Positions 1-11,448 of a stretch of 64,000 nt of DNA are shown here, in pieces. The number at the start of each line of letters is the position of its first letter. Positions within the stretch are counted from its first letter, which is position 1. Both the position numbers and the translations under genes were made by a program. This DNA is from Bremia lactucae (Eukaryota; Oomycota; Peronosporomycetes; Peronosporales; Peronosporaceae): assembly GCF_004359215.1 (NCBI RefSeq), contig NW_027152062.1, positions 1,207,870 to 1,271,869 on the forward strand, given 5' to 3'. The notes beneath the pieces are model-generated. The model saw only the letters and a program-made list of their open reading frames with translations. It did not search any database and was not told the origin of the DNA.

Positions 1-337
1 CTTAAGACAAGTTAACTTAAGAGGGTAAAATGAAAACTGTATTAATATAGTTAAGTGTCTCTTAATCTATCTTTGTAAATGCTGACTTAACTATAACCTA
101 ATACTAAACATGTAAATGAATTCTTATCTCTATCTTATCTTGTAACTCTCTTTGATTACTTCTACAGCTGATTAGTCTGCGGAATAAATAGATATAATGG
201 TCTATACCTATTTATGGATAAGAATTCAGGATATTACTATATAAAGTAATATCCTCCAAATGTTATCTACCTTTTAGATAATATATTAATTAACAACCTT
301 TAAGTGTTAATTTCATGTAACGATACACCCCGTTACA
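1..337. repeat. LTR remnant of a Gypsy element, entering from the left edge
   Basis: The stretch matches the LTR tail at 31125-31412 almost block by block: the run of TAATAT and AAGTGT blocks, the TATAATGG segment and the terminal CCCCGTTACA. It ends at 337 with the family terminus. The right side runs into unique sequence and lacks the C-rich (reverse polypurine) tract that follows the LTRs at 20194 and 31412. It is therefore either the outer LTR of an element lying to the left or a solo LTR. The left end is outside the window. Confidence 0.75.
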
Positions 338-382
338 ACTGTATTTCCTATTTTGCATTTTTCAATAATCATAGCAGAAGAA

Positions 383-508
383 ATGGTTACGCAGCAAAAA
401 AGCGACAGAGACGAGGCACAAATTGAAAAGGGATTTCAGGAAGTATTACAGATCATCAACAACTCAAATTTAAAACAGTTTTCATTGGCTTTTAAATTCA
501 GACAGTGA
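383..508 (+). other. 41-codon open frame between LTR remnant and channel gene
   Basis: An ATG-to-TGA frame rich in Gln, Glu and Lys sits in the 185 bp between the LTR end and the 3' end of the minus-strand channel gene. The family is not recognised. It could be the end of a gene interrupted by the LTR, or part of the channel 3' UTR read on the wrong strand. Confidence 0.15.
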
Positions 509-522
509 TGAAGCAATCTTTT

Positions 523-3500
523 TCAGCTTTCAGCCCAACAGGGCTGCGAATCCGACAGCACGTAGAGCAAGTCGTCGCCCGTTATTACTTCGAAAGGCTG
601 GGGATTGATATAAACGTAGCCGAACGGCACACTGCGAGAGTTGCCAGGCACATCAACTCGTTCCTGATATTCTGTTCCGCTTGCGGTCTTCATGGATGAA
701 AGGCAGCGGTACAGCCCTATGGCCAACATGTCATCCGAGGATAGCAAATAGTGAAAGACATACTCAAACGAGCGCCCCACAAAATCAGGTGGAACCTCAA
801 CGGCAAATAGAGAGCTTCGCTGAAGCCTTGGCGTCGTTTCATCACCTCGCAAAGTAGCCCATGCGTCAGTGGCCCGGGATGTGAACATAAATTCGCCCAG
901 AATTTTTTTTATACGGCCATTAAAGAACTGGTTGATTAGCAAGCTGTCGCACAACGAAGTGCTGTAAGTTAATCCAGAAGCAAATGCTGGAGATAGAAAA
1001 AAGTTGCGCAAGAATGTCTCTGAGGACGAAAACATCGTAAGCTCATCCTTTCCCTCAGTACCGGCGAACCACCCGTTGGCAAGAAGATTTTGCGCAACAA
1101 AGTGCACGCTGGCACGATTTCCCACCTCCGTGATGACTTGCGGCGCTCTTGTTACGCCAATAAAACTCGTTATAAATTTGTGAAGGGCAATTGCTTCCTA
1201 AAAAGTCACATCAGAGCATTCGTCAATTCTAATTTAGGACAAGCAAAACTGAGACTTTTAGCTTACGGCATCTTGTAGTAATTCAGCATTGCTTTCCAAT
1301 GCAGAGTTTGAAGTACCCAAAATAAGCACTCGATAGGCTTCGGAGACCCCTGCCCGTTTCAATGTCGTATGACGATATAAATCACCAATTACAAAATGCA
1401 CATCAGGAAAATGGCTGAAATCATCGTAGGTGTCGTCGTCGGGAAGCTTCGTCATCAAAATTACCACTGGATAATATTTCTTAAGCGAGCGAGCGCGGAG
1501 AGGGCCTATTAAGTGCTCAAGATCGTTCGCAAAAGCTGACTTACCTGTAACGCATATCACGATGGGAGCGACTCTAAAGCCAAGTTTGTTCACATCATAA
1601 ATTAGCGCATCTCGTGCGGTTTTTTGTACGGAAACAACATCGGCGTCGGAGTCATGAACAAGCTCATCCCCGCAATTCGACTCTTTCTCAGACTCAGTAG
1701 CTTTGTTATCTCCGGATTGCCAGTGGATGAAGCGTGCTTGATGTCGTTTGAAAGGAGCCCTTGCGTAGGTTTCATTATTTGAAACAGTATCAATGCTCAA
1801 GAATGAGGACGAAGGACCCGCTTGCATTTCTCTCCAAGCGGGCGGAAGTGATACATTCCGAGACAAATGAGTCAACGCACTCGCGTCGGCTTGAGTTTGT
1901 GCAATCACATACGCCGTCTCACCACCCACACACATATACGTGTCGCCTGGATTGAGAACTACCTTTTCTTGAGGTCCGTCAGCAACAGCAAAGACGACAA
2001 TTCCGTTGCAGTTAGAGTAGGCGAGCGATGCAAGCTCAGAGAAGGTTCTACCGGCAATCACGGATGCAGGAGGAAGCTCCACCACATAGACCTCGTGACT
2101 TGCTCCAAGCAAATATCTGTCGACCCAGGAACCTTCGCCCTTGCAAACAGTACTGGATCGCGTTAACCGTTTTGCTTCACTGCCGACACCGTCATTGCTG
2201 TCAACATAACTTGATGTTGACGTGAGGCTGTACATAAAAGTCGAGAAACCGGGGCAAATACAATTCTGTGCGAGTAAGGACAGTGTAACCTCGGAAAGAC
2301 AGAGCACATTTTTTACTCCCATGTCGCGTACAAGCTGGCAATGAATAGACTGATGAAGCTGCGCATAAATGCGCGCCTTTGGAGACTGACGCTTAGCTGC
2401 GAGTACACGCATCAAAGTGCGGTGATCACTGACCGAAAAGTCCTCGCCATCTGCGCGATTTGCCAACATAAAAATGGCATCAGCGGAGTTACAGGCAGCA
2501 CGCTTACAATCATCAACATTGAGCAGCGATCCTTTAATAAACCACACGCGTTTTGCAAAGAAAGGGTCTAGAAGTAGTGCTTTGAGAGATGTCACCGGTG
2601 ATTCTTCACTCAGCACGATGACGTGGACGCCAACGAAATCGTGATCGTTGTGGAATATCTCGTGAAAAAAATTACTTATGCGCGAGACAGTGAGGTCACC
2701 ACAAAGCACAACATGTTGGCCATTTAGAAAAGGCTTGTAACTGGATTCCTCATAAGATGAAACTGTTTGACTTAGATCCATAACATTCGAGATTTGATAC
2801 GGAATGACCAGGATGAAAACGCATACTAGAACACCTACAAAAACCTTTGACAATGCGTTATCTGATGGTGGTTTGTCAATTGTCACAAATGTCATAACCG
2901 AGTTAAATAACGCATTAAAGAAGGTCCATTCTCCAAGATTTTTTACTGAAAGCGTTCCGTCCATTGTCTCAGCAATTTGAATGATTCCAGCAGCTCCAAG
3001 CAATATACAAGTTATTTGTAAGTAGCACAGAAGCGCGAACTGTCGCACGGGATTTAAATACGGATGACAGCGACTAAGCACTGCCTTGCCCGTAATGTAG
3101 CACATGGCAAAGCGCATAGGGTACACAAAGCGCCACCAAGTTTCTCCATACCAAAATGTACTGTGTTTAACAAAGAGTGCAATGCATGTAAATCAGAACA
3201 GTTTGTGACACTAAGGAAAGATGACTCAACTGGTAGCGAATAAAAAACGAGGCCGGGAGTACAGGTAGAATGTTAACAAAGTAGATGAGCGACGATGCTG
3301 AAATAAGATAGTCCCAACGTCTGCGCGCAGCCAGATAGACGCCTCGGAATGCAAAGTCAGCACTAAAGAGCGAGGCACAGATTATTTCAGCCATCCAGAT
3401 TGTATGGGGCAGCTACAGTTGCAGTTTACTAGTAAGATCATCATTCTATATCTTGTTGAAATACAAAGCTACGTACACTGTTGTAAGGAATGTAGGTGTT

Positions 3501-3626
3501 TGTAATATACATCCCAGAGAAGACGACAGACACCAACGCCATGAACGAGTCAATGGCAGCGCCAAGGTTTCCACTATCCAAATGGCTGCTCTCCATTACA
3601 AAGACAATTTTAGCGCTTGGCCGCAT
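523..3626 (-). CDS. BK/Slo-like calcium-activated potassium channel alpha subunit, five exons
   Basis: A predicted plasma-membrane ion channel. Reading the minus strand, hydrophobic segments (3620-3240) are followed by a segment with Arg-rich character (around 3150-3060), a pore loop (about 2945-2870), a last transmembrane helix and two RCK gating-ring domains. The first RCK opens with HVVLCGDLTVSRISNFF, typical of Slo channels. Proposed introns, all GT-AG: 3413-3464 (52 nt), 3161-3230 (70 nt) and 1198-1266 (69 nt, donor GTAAGC); each restores the frame. The last exon runs from 1197 to the stop at 523. The start is uncertain: ATG at 3626 follows an AG, so a short upstream exon beginning at the ATG ending at 3706 is possible. 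The pore reads MTFVTIDKPPSD where potassium channels normally carry TVGYGD, so ion selectivity cannot be assumed. Slo family assignment is firm from the RCK part; potassium selectivity is inference. Confidence 0.8.
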
Positions 3627-4073
3627 CTACATTTGAAATCCAATAAAAACTGCGAAGTAGGTACCAACCGGCTAATACGCTCGATATCGCGGGCATTACC
3701 AAACATTTCGATATGTTTGCTGTCAATCGCGGCTTTGGTGCTGGTAGCAGCGGTCTACGTCAAAAGAAAAACTCAGTGTTATATTGAATGACTGTTGTAG
3801 AATAGCAGTGTAACCTGGGGAAGACTGCCATAGCGGGAGGCCTCAGTATGTCTCAGCGTTTGGTGTTCCATTGCAAACAAAGGATGACGAGCATCTTTAA
3901 ATCCAACTACATTCGGGCAACATGCAAAACAATCCACCAATGCTTTTTTAGGATGACAATTCTTTGTAAATGTGAGCGACAAACTTATATAAATATTAAT
4001 ATTTTCCAAGAAGACGAATTGAATAATATTGAAAAATATGAATTAGGTTAAGCGGCATAAGTTGGAGAAGAAT
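3627..4073. other. Upstream region of the channel gene, no other gene seen
   Basis: AT-rich sequence between the channel start and the left LTR of Gypsy A. It should hold the channel promoter and perhaps a first mini-exon starting at 3706 (minus strand). No domain-like reading frame, tRNA or repeat was recognised. Confidence 0.4.
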
Positions 4074-4241
4074 TGTAACAGGCTAAACTTGCCCTAATGT
4101 TACACAGTCCCCGTTAAGTACACTTGGTGTACTTAAGGTGATGGTCAATTACTTAAATAAAGTAATTAGACCCACCACTTGGGTGTAGTTCACATTGTGA
4201 CCAACCCTTGAGTATGTGATGCACATAGGTGCATTCATATT
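4074..4241 (+). repeat. Left LTR segment of Gypsy A
   Basis: Starts TGTAACAGGCTAAA and contains a short inverted pair (TGTAAC...GTTACA within its first 31 bases). It matches 12202-12370 nearly base for base, ending in GCATTCATATT in both. Directly after it gag coding begins (PPKFDG), without room for a primer-binding site or gag N-terminus. This suggests that the rest of the LTR, the leader and the gag start were deleted here. Confidence 0.7.
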
Positions 4242-4244
4242 AAA

Positions 4245-4979
4245 ACAGCCGAGGCCTATTCGGTTGGACCCGCCGAAGTTCGATGGAACTGCAGCACACG
4301 ATTGTCCACTGGATTTTTAGCCGTGGAGCAATGCGGTGTCGCCCAGCTCATCGAGGACGACAGCCGGATGGTGTCGTACGCCATGTCGCATCTGCGCGGT
4401 AAGGCCACAGAGTGGGCTTACTCGGCGCTTACGGCGGACAGAAAGGCGTTCCCTACATGGGCGATCTTTAAGGAAAAGGTTCGCGCCATGAACCAGCCGC
4501 CGAACAACGAAGTGTTGCTTCAGGTGCGCTTCTTTGGAGCGTGACAGGCGAAGCGATCTCTGCAAGAGTGTGTGCAAGAGATGCGCTCGCTATCGGCGTC
4601 CATTACCGTAGGTCCTTTTCCGGAGCACCTTAAGGTGCCCACGTTTATGAACGGACTACGGCATGGCCCATCGCGACAGGCCCTTTTCAGAAAGGTGCCA
4701 TCGACGATGGAAGAGGCAATCCAAATTGCCTTAGTTGAGGAGCAATCCTACAACAGTGCTTCAGCGACAGCTTGGTATAAGCCGTCGGCAGAGAAGTCAG
4801 ATGCCACTTCCATGGAGTTGGGCAATGCAGACGTTGTCGGTTCTAAATGCGACAAACGCGGCCATATGTTGGCTCACTGCTATGCCAGGGTCCCTGCTGG
4901 GACAAAGACCAGCAAGAGGACTCCTTTCCCAAAGGGCGATGGCAAGAACCAGCGTGCGAGACGCATGAGTTCTGCATAG
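4245..4979 (+). pseudogene. Gypsy A gag polyprotein remnant
   Basis: Retrotransposon gag (capsid) in two overlapping frames: 4302-4544, with the gag-like stretch SHLRGKATEWAYSALTAD, and 4572-4979. A frameshift lies near 4544, and an in-frame stop near 4317-4319 cuts off the front. The C-terminal zinc knuckle is degenerate: KCDKRGHMLAHC keeps the second Cys, His and last Cys, but the first Cys of CX2CX4HX4C is Ser or Gly. Gag normally forms the virus-like particle that packages element RNA. Confidence 0.75.
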
Positions 4980-5165
4980 ACCGCTGAAGGGTCGGGAAAA
5001 TGAGCTCAGTAGGGGCGGGATGCCCTTCTGAGCGAACTCTGCAGCTACCCCTAAGTTCAGAGCTGTCGAACAAATGGGTAGCATAGTCCCTGAGGTCGCG
5101 AAATTTCGGACCTCAACCGTGCTGGTCTATAGCGCACAAGTACGAGGCTATGACCACGTGCTGAC

Positions 5166-7752
5166 CCTCCTAGTGGATTCGGGTGCATCACAAAATTTTG
5201 TAAAACTGCGGCACTAATAAAGAGACCGGTGATGTTGAGTCGCTTTGCCAGAATGGCAAGCGAGAAGAGGCGACCGTTCGTTTAGCGAACGGCGCGCTCG
5301 TTAAGTCTGAGGGAGTCCAGGTAGAACTCGCCTTCAGCTTTAGTGACTTCTCTTGTTAAAGAGAAGTTCACAGTGTTAGGTATGGAGAGTCCGTATGACC
5401 TCATCTCAGGCATGTCATGGTTAGCAAAACATTAACCATGGATAAACTAACGTACACGCACAGTTGCGAACTCTACGCAGGACACCGGATAGGATGTCTG
5501 CTGCGAGAGCAATTCCTACCCAGCTCGTGGAGACATAGGTAGTGAAAAGGGCAATGACAAGTGGTCTTGTGTCCCATAGTCCTCCACAGAGCCGAGAGTC
5601 TGTGGCAGTAGACTGCGAGCTTACAGAAAGTCAAGCGTCGCATGAATTGGCACAGTGCCTAGAGCCTGGTGCGGGTGGAAGGGGTGCGTTAGCCAGGAGA
5701 GCAACGGCACCCGCTTCCCAGTCAAAGGTCGTGGATACTCGAAGAACGAGTACCCGACAGATTAGGACGATCAAAGGCACGTCTAAACGAGTGACCTTTG
5801 GATCAGTCTCTAATAAAGAGGACGGGCCTTCGAACGAGGTGTTCGAGGCCGTCAAAGACGAAATTGCGGAGGCATCCTCAGTTGAGGTGCTCCGGCAAGT
5901 CTTTAAATCTGCCGAGGAGATAGTAAATCTCCCGGAGATGTCGTGGGATCTGTTCCTTGCCGAATTAAAGGAAGGAAAGATCCACGAAATAGTCGCACCA
6001 GTTCCAGAAGAGAACTTGGTGGACTGCTGCTCGTCGTCCACAATGGACGAGAGCGTCCTAGAAACGGACAAAAAGAAGCGGTACGCTGCTCAAGGCTGGG
6101 ATGCCTTGAGAGACAGTCCGTTCTTTGAGGTTCTGTGGAAACATCGTGATGTGTTCCCAGAAGAAGTGCCGAGCCGCCTACCAGCAGATAGGGGCATCGG
6201 GCACGAGATAGACCTCGAACCTGGCACCAAGTATTGTGTGACCAGGCAATGGCCGTTGCCGAAAGAACAAGTCGATTATATCGATGAGTTCTTCGACAAA
6301 CGAGCCAAGGCGGGACATGTGCGTGAGAGCAAATCGCCTCACTGCAGCCCGACCTTTTGTGTGCGTAAAGCCACAGGTGGATGGCGCGTGGTTCATGCTT
6401 ATAATAAGCTGAACACGGCGACCATACCGGCGCAAACGCCAATCCCGCGGAAAGATGTNCTCCTAGTGGATTCGGGTGCATCACAAAATTTTGTGAAACT
6501 CGCGGCTCTAAGAAAGAGACCGGCGATGTTTGAGTCGCTTTGCCAGGATGGCAAGCGAGAAGAGGCGACCGTTCGTTTAGCGAACGGCGCGCTCGTTAAG
6601 TCTGAGGGAGTCCAGGTAGAACTCGCCTTCAGCTTTAGTGACTTCTCTTGTAAAGAGAAGTTCACAGTGTTAGGTATGGAGAGTCCGTATGACCTCATCT
6701 CAGGCATGTCATGGTTAGCAAAACATTAACCATGGATAAACTAACGTACACGCACAGTTGCGAACTCTACGCAGGACACCGGATAGGATGTCTGCTGCGA
6801 GAGCAATTCCTACCCAGCTCGTGGAGACATAGGTAGTGAAAAGGGCAATGACAAGTGGTCTTGTGTCCCATAGTCCTCCACAGAGCCGAGAGTCTGTGGC
6901 AGTAGACTGCGAGCTTACAGAAAGTCAAGCGTCGCATGAATTGGCACAGTGCCTAGAGCCTGGTGCGGGTGGAAGGGGTGCGTTAGCCAGGAGAGCAACG
7001 GCACCCGCTTCCCAGTCAAAGGTCGTGGATACTCGAAGAACGAGTACCCGACAGATTAGGACGATCAAAGGCACGTCTAAACGAGTGACCTTTGGATCAG
7101 TTCCTATTAAAGAAGACGTGCCTTCAAACGAGGTGTTTGAGGCCGTCAAAGACGAAATCGCGGAGGCATCCTCAGTTGAGGTGCTCCGGCAAGTCTTAAA
7201 ATCTGCCGAGGAGATAGTAAATCTCCCGGAGATGTCGTGGGATCTGCTCCTTGCCGAATTAAAGGAAGAAAAGATCCACGAAATTGTCACACCAGTTTCT
7301 GAAGAGAACTTGGTGGACTGTTGCTCGTCGTCAACAATGGGCGAGAGCGTCCTCGAAACGGACAAAAATAAATAATTCGCTGCTCAAGGCTGAGATGCCT
7401 TGAGAGACAGTCCGTTCTTTGAGGTTCTGTGGAAACATCGCAATGTATTCCCAGAAGAAGTGCCGAGCCGCCTACCAGAAGATAGGAGCATCGAACACGA
7501 AATAGACCTCGAACCTGGCACCAAGGATTCCGTGACCAGGCAATGTCCGTTTCCAAAAGAACAAGTCGAATACATCGATGAGTTCTTCGACAAGCGAGCC
7601 AAGGCGGGACATGTGCGTGAGAGCAAATCGCCTCACTGCAGCCCGACCTTTTGTGTAAGTAAAGCTACAAGTAGATGGCGCATGATTAATGCTTACAGTA
7701 AGCTGAACACGGCGACCATACCGGCGCAAACGCCAATCTCTCAGAAAGATGT
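5166..7752 (+). repeat. Tandem duplication (about 1.29 kb unit) of the protease to RT-start segment
   Basis: Unit 1 is 5166-6458 and unit 2 is 6460-7752, offset 1294 bases. Both begin CTCCTAGTGGATTCGGGTGC (the protease active-site codons) and end at the GAAAGATGT of the RT. The single N of the window is at 6459, exactly at the junction. The first halves are nearly identical; the second halves differ at scattered positions (for example 5800-5850 against 7094-7144). Unit 1 has a small frameshift after the protease motif. This is either a real tandem duplication or an assembly join between two copies of the element. Confidence 0.9.
5541..6729 (+). pseudogene. Gypsy A protease-RT linker and RT start, fused across the N to a second protease
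   Basis: An open frame runs through the linker between protease and RT, into the RT N-terminus (DVFPEEVPSRLPADRG, HVRESKSPHCSPTFCVRK), crosses the N at 6459 and then reads an aspartic-protease domain: LLVDSGASQNFVKLAAL has the catalytic Asp-Ser-Gly. Protease following RT fragments is out of the normal order, so this apparent fusion is a product of the tandem duplication and not a natural polyprotein. A first, frameshifted protease copy lies upstream at about 5160-5450. Confidence 0.7.
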
Positions 7753-8071
7753 TTTGTTGAACTCCATGGGAAAGTCAACTATCTTTTCCGCGTTGGATTT
7801 AAAGGATGGCTACTATCAGGTACTCATGAGAGAATCCGATGTAGTCAAAACAGCTGTAAGCACCCCAAGCGGTATGCTTTGGGAATGGCTTGTGATGCCC
7901 CAGGGTTTGAAAAACGCACCAGTGACATTCAATCTAGTGGTGGCTCAAGTGATGCGTCAGCACCGTGCCTCCGTGCCCCAATACTTTGACGATGTATTCG
8001 TGCATAGTAGGGCCGACGACGGGCTGAGCGCAATAGAGTCGCACAAGCGTCATTTACACGCTGGGTTGTAG
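7400..8071 (+). pseudogene. Gypsy A reverse transcriptase
   Basis: Reverse transcriptase palm and fingers of a Ty3/Gypsy pol. Visible motifs are HCSPTFCVSKATSRWRM, NTATIPAQTPISQKD, FSALDLKDGYYQVLM, GMLWEWLVMPQGLKNAPVTF and the catalytic box YFDDVFVHS (Y-x-D-D). The upstream linker frame (6837-7375) ends in a TAA at 7373-7375, so the polyprotein is broken before the RT. The RT frame ends at 8071 just before a short tandem duplication. Confidence 0.8.
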
Positions 8072-8091
8072 ACTCTGGAGGACGCCCAATT

Positions 8092-8469
8092 GTACGTCAA
8101 ATTGCAAATGTGCGTCATAGGGGTCCCCGAGATACGTGTGCTAGGTACACATGGTGTATAAGAGCAGACCCAGACAAGGTAAATCAGTAAAGGAATGGCC
8201 AATCCCACGGCATGTGATAAAAATTGCGCCAATTCCTAGGGATCGCTAATTACTTGCATAAATATAGCAAGAATTATGCTGTACGTCAAATTGCAAATGT
8301 GCATCATAGGGGTCCCCGAGATACCTGTGGTAGGTACACATGGTGTATAAGAGCATACCCAGACAAGGTAAATCAGTAAAGGAATGGCCAATCCCACGGC
8401 ATGTGAAGAATTTGCGCCAATTCCTAGGGCTCGCTAATTACTTGCATAAGTATAGCAAGAATTATGCTG
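8092..8469 (+). repeat. Tandem duplication of a 189-bp pol segment
   Basis: 8092-8280 is repeated at 8281-8469. Both copies start GTACGTCAAATTGCAAATGTG and contain GGGGTCCCCGAGATAC and the block ending in AAGAATTATGCTG. They encode the RT connection region (FLGLANYLHKYSKNYAEQTK is readable only in the second copy). The first copy carries small indels that close its frame. Confidence 0.9.
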
Positions 8470-9073
8470 AGCAAACTAAACCATTATCTGATCTCCTTAA
8501 AAAGGACACAAAATGGATTTGGTTAATAGAACAAAAAGATGCGTTCACATCAGTGAAGTAGTATCTTGTGGAGGCACCGGTCTTGGCATCGCAGACGCGG
8601 ATAAGCCCTTTAGCGTCGTCTGCGATGCAAGTAATTTTGCATTCGGCAGCGCGCTCATGCAGAAGGATGACGACGGCGTTGACCGTGTCATCTCTTATCA
8701 ATCCCGGCTTTTAAAAGCCGCGAAACTGAATTACCTCGTGCATGACAAAGAGCTACTTTCAATAGAGTATGCTCTTGTCAAGTTTCGTGTGCACCTTTTT
8801 GGTGCCGAGCCATTTGTGGTTTATACGGATCACGCATCGCTGCGGACCGCAATAAACTCACCGCACCTCTCGCCTAACATGGCAACATGGCTTACATTCT
8901 TCTCTGAATTTAATTTCAAAGTTGAATACAAGCCCGGTAAGTCGAATGTCCTGATTGACGCTTTATCGCACAGACCAGACTTCGAGATAAAACCTGGGCG
9001 ATTGAACCAACTTCAATGTTTATTAAACGTGAAGGTGTTTTTTATGGCCAATGTAGTGATATTTGTGGCGTGA
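8340..9073 (+). pseudogene. Gypsy A RT connection and RNase H domain
   Basis: RT thumb/connection (residues like ANYLHKYSKNYAEQTKPLSD) and then an RNase H of the RT_RNaseH_2 type: SVVCDASNFAFGSALMQ, LNYLVHDKELLSIEYAL, VVYTDHASLRTA and the tail [19 protein letters not shown] stop (TAG) at 8558-8560 separates the two parts. RNase H normally degrades the RNA strand of the replication hybrid. Confidence 0.75.
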
Positions 9074-9339
9074 ATCATGGATTCACACACCAGAAAAGTG
9101 TGTCTAGTGCTTAAACACAATTTCAGCCGTCAACGTTGGCAACCATGAAGGCATACCACGAAACTAGCTCGTTAGCCTCTGATATACAAAAGAGCTACAG
9201 TCAGGACGAACATTGTCGGCTGCTGTTGGGATCGCTTTGGTGGACGAAAAGTAAACCTTTCGTCGTACCTGAAAGCTAAGCTAAGTCGCTTTAGCTACGC
9301 GATGGTCTATTATGGCATCAGCTGTCACCTTGTGATCCC

Positions 9340-10585
9340 TTGAGAATGTACGTGCCTCACGACACAGATTTCAAGCTGATGATCCTTCACGAAATCCGTT
9401 ATGCGCCATCGAGTGGGCATCCGGGCCGTGAAAAGTCATTCTTACGAGTGTCAAAGGAGTTTTGGTGGCCACACCTACATAGATGGTTGGCCAACTATAT
9501 TCGCTCTTGCGAACAGTGTCAGGGCGTTAAGCCTGCACCGTCCAGCAGTGCACCACTCAAGCCGCTACCGATTCCAACGTATTGTCGGAAGTCAGTAAGT
9601 TTGGCCTTCAGGTTTGGCATGCCGCCCGACCACAAGGGCCGGTCGGGGCTCGTCGTCATTGTAGACAGACTGAACAAAATCATGCAATTAGCGCTATGTA
9701 AAACATCGATCACAGGCAAGGAAGCAGCCCTCTTGTTCCTAGATCATGTATACCGACTACACGGGATGCCCGAGTCCATAGTATTGGACCGCGAGCCACG
9801 TTTTACGTCTGGTTTTTGGCGACATGTGTTTAAGCTGCTAGATACCAAGCTCCACATGTCGGCCGCAAACCACCCAGACCGATGGCCAAGCAGAACGTGC
9901 CAATCGGGTCGTGGCGAATGTATCACGCACGAAAGAGACTCCTAAGGGGAGCAAACAATTGCTCTTTTGGAGTTCGCTATTAATAACAGTGTCCACGCCA
10001 CTACGGGTGGGACATTGTTTCATGCTAACGGACTGCTTCATCCTCGGACGCCAGTCTCGTTTGAGTGTAGCCCAAGTCTTATTGGGGGGGGGCTTCACTA
10101 CGCTCGGTGCAAAAGAGGGACATAGTTTCGTCAATGTGACGATGACCCATGAGGGTATCATCTCAAAGAGAGAAATTTGTCATAGCGACCCTGCCGGGTT
10201 GGCAGTGGTCGGTATGGAGTCACGGCAACGAATGCCTGTGCTTTAAAATAATACCGATATTTCGTTAATGTCAACTACGTCCTATGACCGACTTCTTGAT
10301 GGTGTCATAGGCAACGTAGATGCAAAAAGCGTGAGCGAGACTGAACGCTTTGTAGATGAGCGATTAGCCATCACACGAAAACTCCATGACGCGATGGCAA
10401 GCGCACAGGACAAGCAAAAAGAATATGCGGGCCGAAATGATCGCAAAAGTAACGAACGCTTTAGAGAGGGTGAAAAGGTACTATTAGGTACTGCTACTCT
10501 ACGTAAGAATGCAATTTCTGTGCTACTTGGAGGTACTACGAAGTTGTCGCCGCGTTTCATTGGGCCCTTTACGGTGGTAAAATAG
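9340..10585 (+). pseudogene. Gypsy A integrase, catalytically decayed
   Basis: Integrase with an HHCC zinc domain (HEIRYAPSSGHPGREKS ... RSCEQCQGVKP), a core and part of the C-terminal domain. The first catalytic Asp, normally in SMDFVFG, is replaced (SLAFRFG); the second is kept (LDREPRFTSGFW). The QTDG..E region is frameshifted near 9885-9900. A further frame at 10268-10585 continues the integrase tail (AGRNDRKSNERFREGEKVLL, SPRFIGPFTVVK). Strand transfer by this copy is therefore unlikely. Confidence 0.75.
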
Positions 10586-10619
10586 GTTGGACACCTAAAT
10601 TATAGGCTCACCCTCCCCC

Positions 10620-11120
10620 CGTATATGAAGACGCACCCCTTATTTTACGTGGGTCGGCTGAAACGGAATGCAAACCCAAATGAGGTCACATATCCCCATC
10701 CGTCTAAGGAGATTGATGGTTACGCCGACTATCCGCTCAAAAAGGTCCAAGCGAGTCTTCAGGCGTTCATAACCCTGACGAGCCTTCGCTCGAACATCAC
10801 AAAGTTCCGAGGCCAGTCGCGAGACTTGACCCTCGAGCCATACGTCGTTCAGCAGCGCTTAACGCCTGTGACTGAACGGACGAAGGTAAGGCAGCCGCGA
10901 TTAGGTGGGCGAGATCGCCACTCCTATCGAACGACGCCTGCACTGATGATTGCGGGGGTAAATCAACGCTTCTTGTTGTAAGGTTGCTTGCCTAACGCTC
11001 CGTGAGGCAAATGTATTATATCCTCGTCCAATGGAAAAGTTACCCGAAGAGTTTTGACTCTTGGGAACCGGTCGATACCCTACGTATTGACGTGCCCCGG
11101 CTTGGTGGCTACCTATGAAA
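10620..11120 (+). pseudogene. Gypsy A pol tail and chromodomain remnant
   Basis: The conserved pol tail motif HPLFYVGRLKR opens a frame at 10625-10981. In another frame (about 10990-11118) a chromodomain core is visible: YILVQWKSYPKSFDSWEPV followed by DTLRIDVPRLGGYL and a stop. In chromoviruses this domain targets integration to marked chromatin. At least one frameshift separates it from integrase. Confidence 0.7.
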
Positions 11121-11448
11121 AGGAGCACCATCTGAGGCCTCTTCGCAAGTCTCAAAAAGACTAGCAGAAGCAGCGTTGTGAGAAGGAAAAGGGGGTAGAG
11201 TACCACCCATGATTTCTTTCACACGCAAGCGAGCGAATTTAATTCGTTGCGACCGCTGTTTCATCGCATCGGAATGCGGCGCAAGAAGTCCGCCTCGTAT
11301 TGGTCGGGCGTTTTATTTGAACGCAACACGACCGGGATCGGGTAAATACGCCCAAGCGATTTTCCCTGAGCCCTCCACGACTTAAAAACGCCAAAATAAT
11401 TATGTGCGCCTAGAAGAGCGCGCTCTAGGAGCGACGCTCTTGGCCCGT

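Noticed and set aside
5600..7400. Long minus-strand frames (146 and 193 codons) duplicated in the tandem units
   Set aside because: They are antisense to clear pol coding, and their duplication follows from the DNA duplication.
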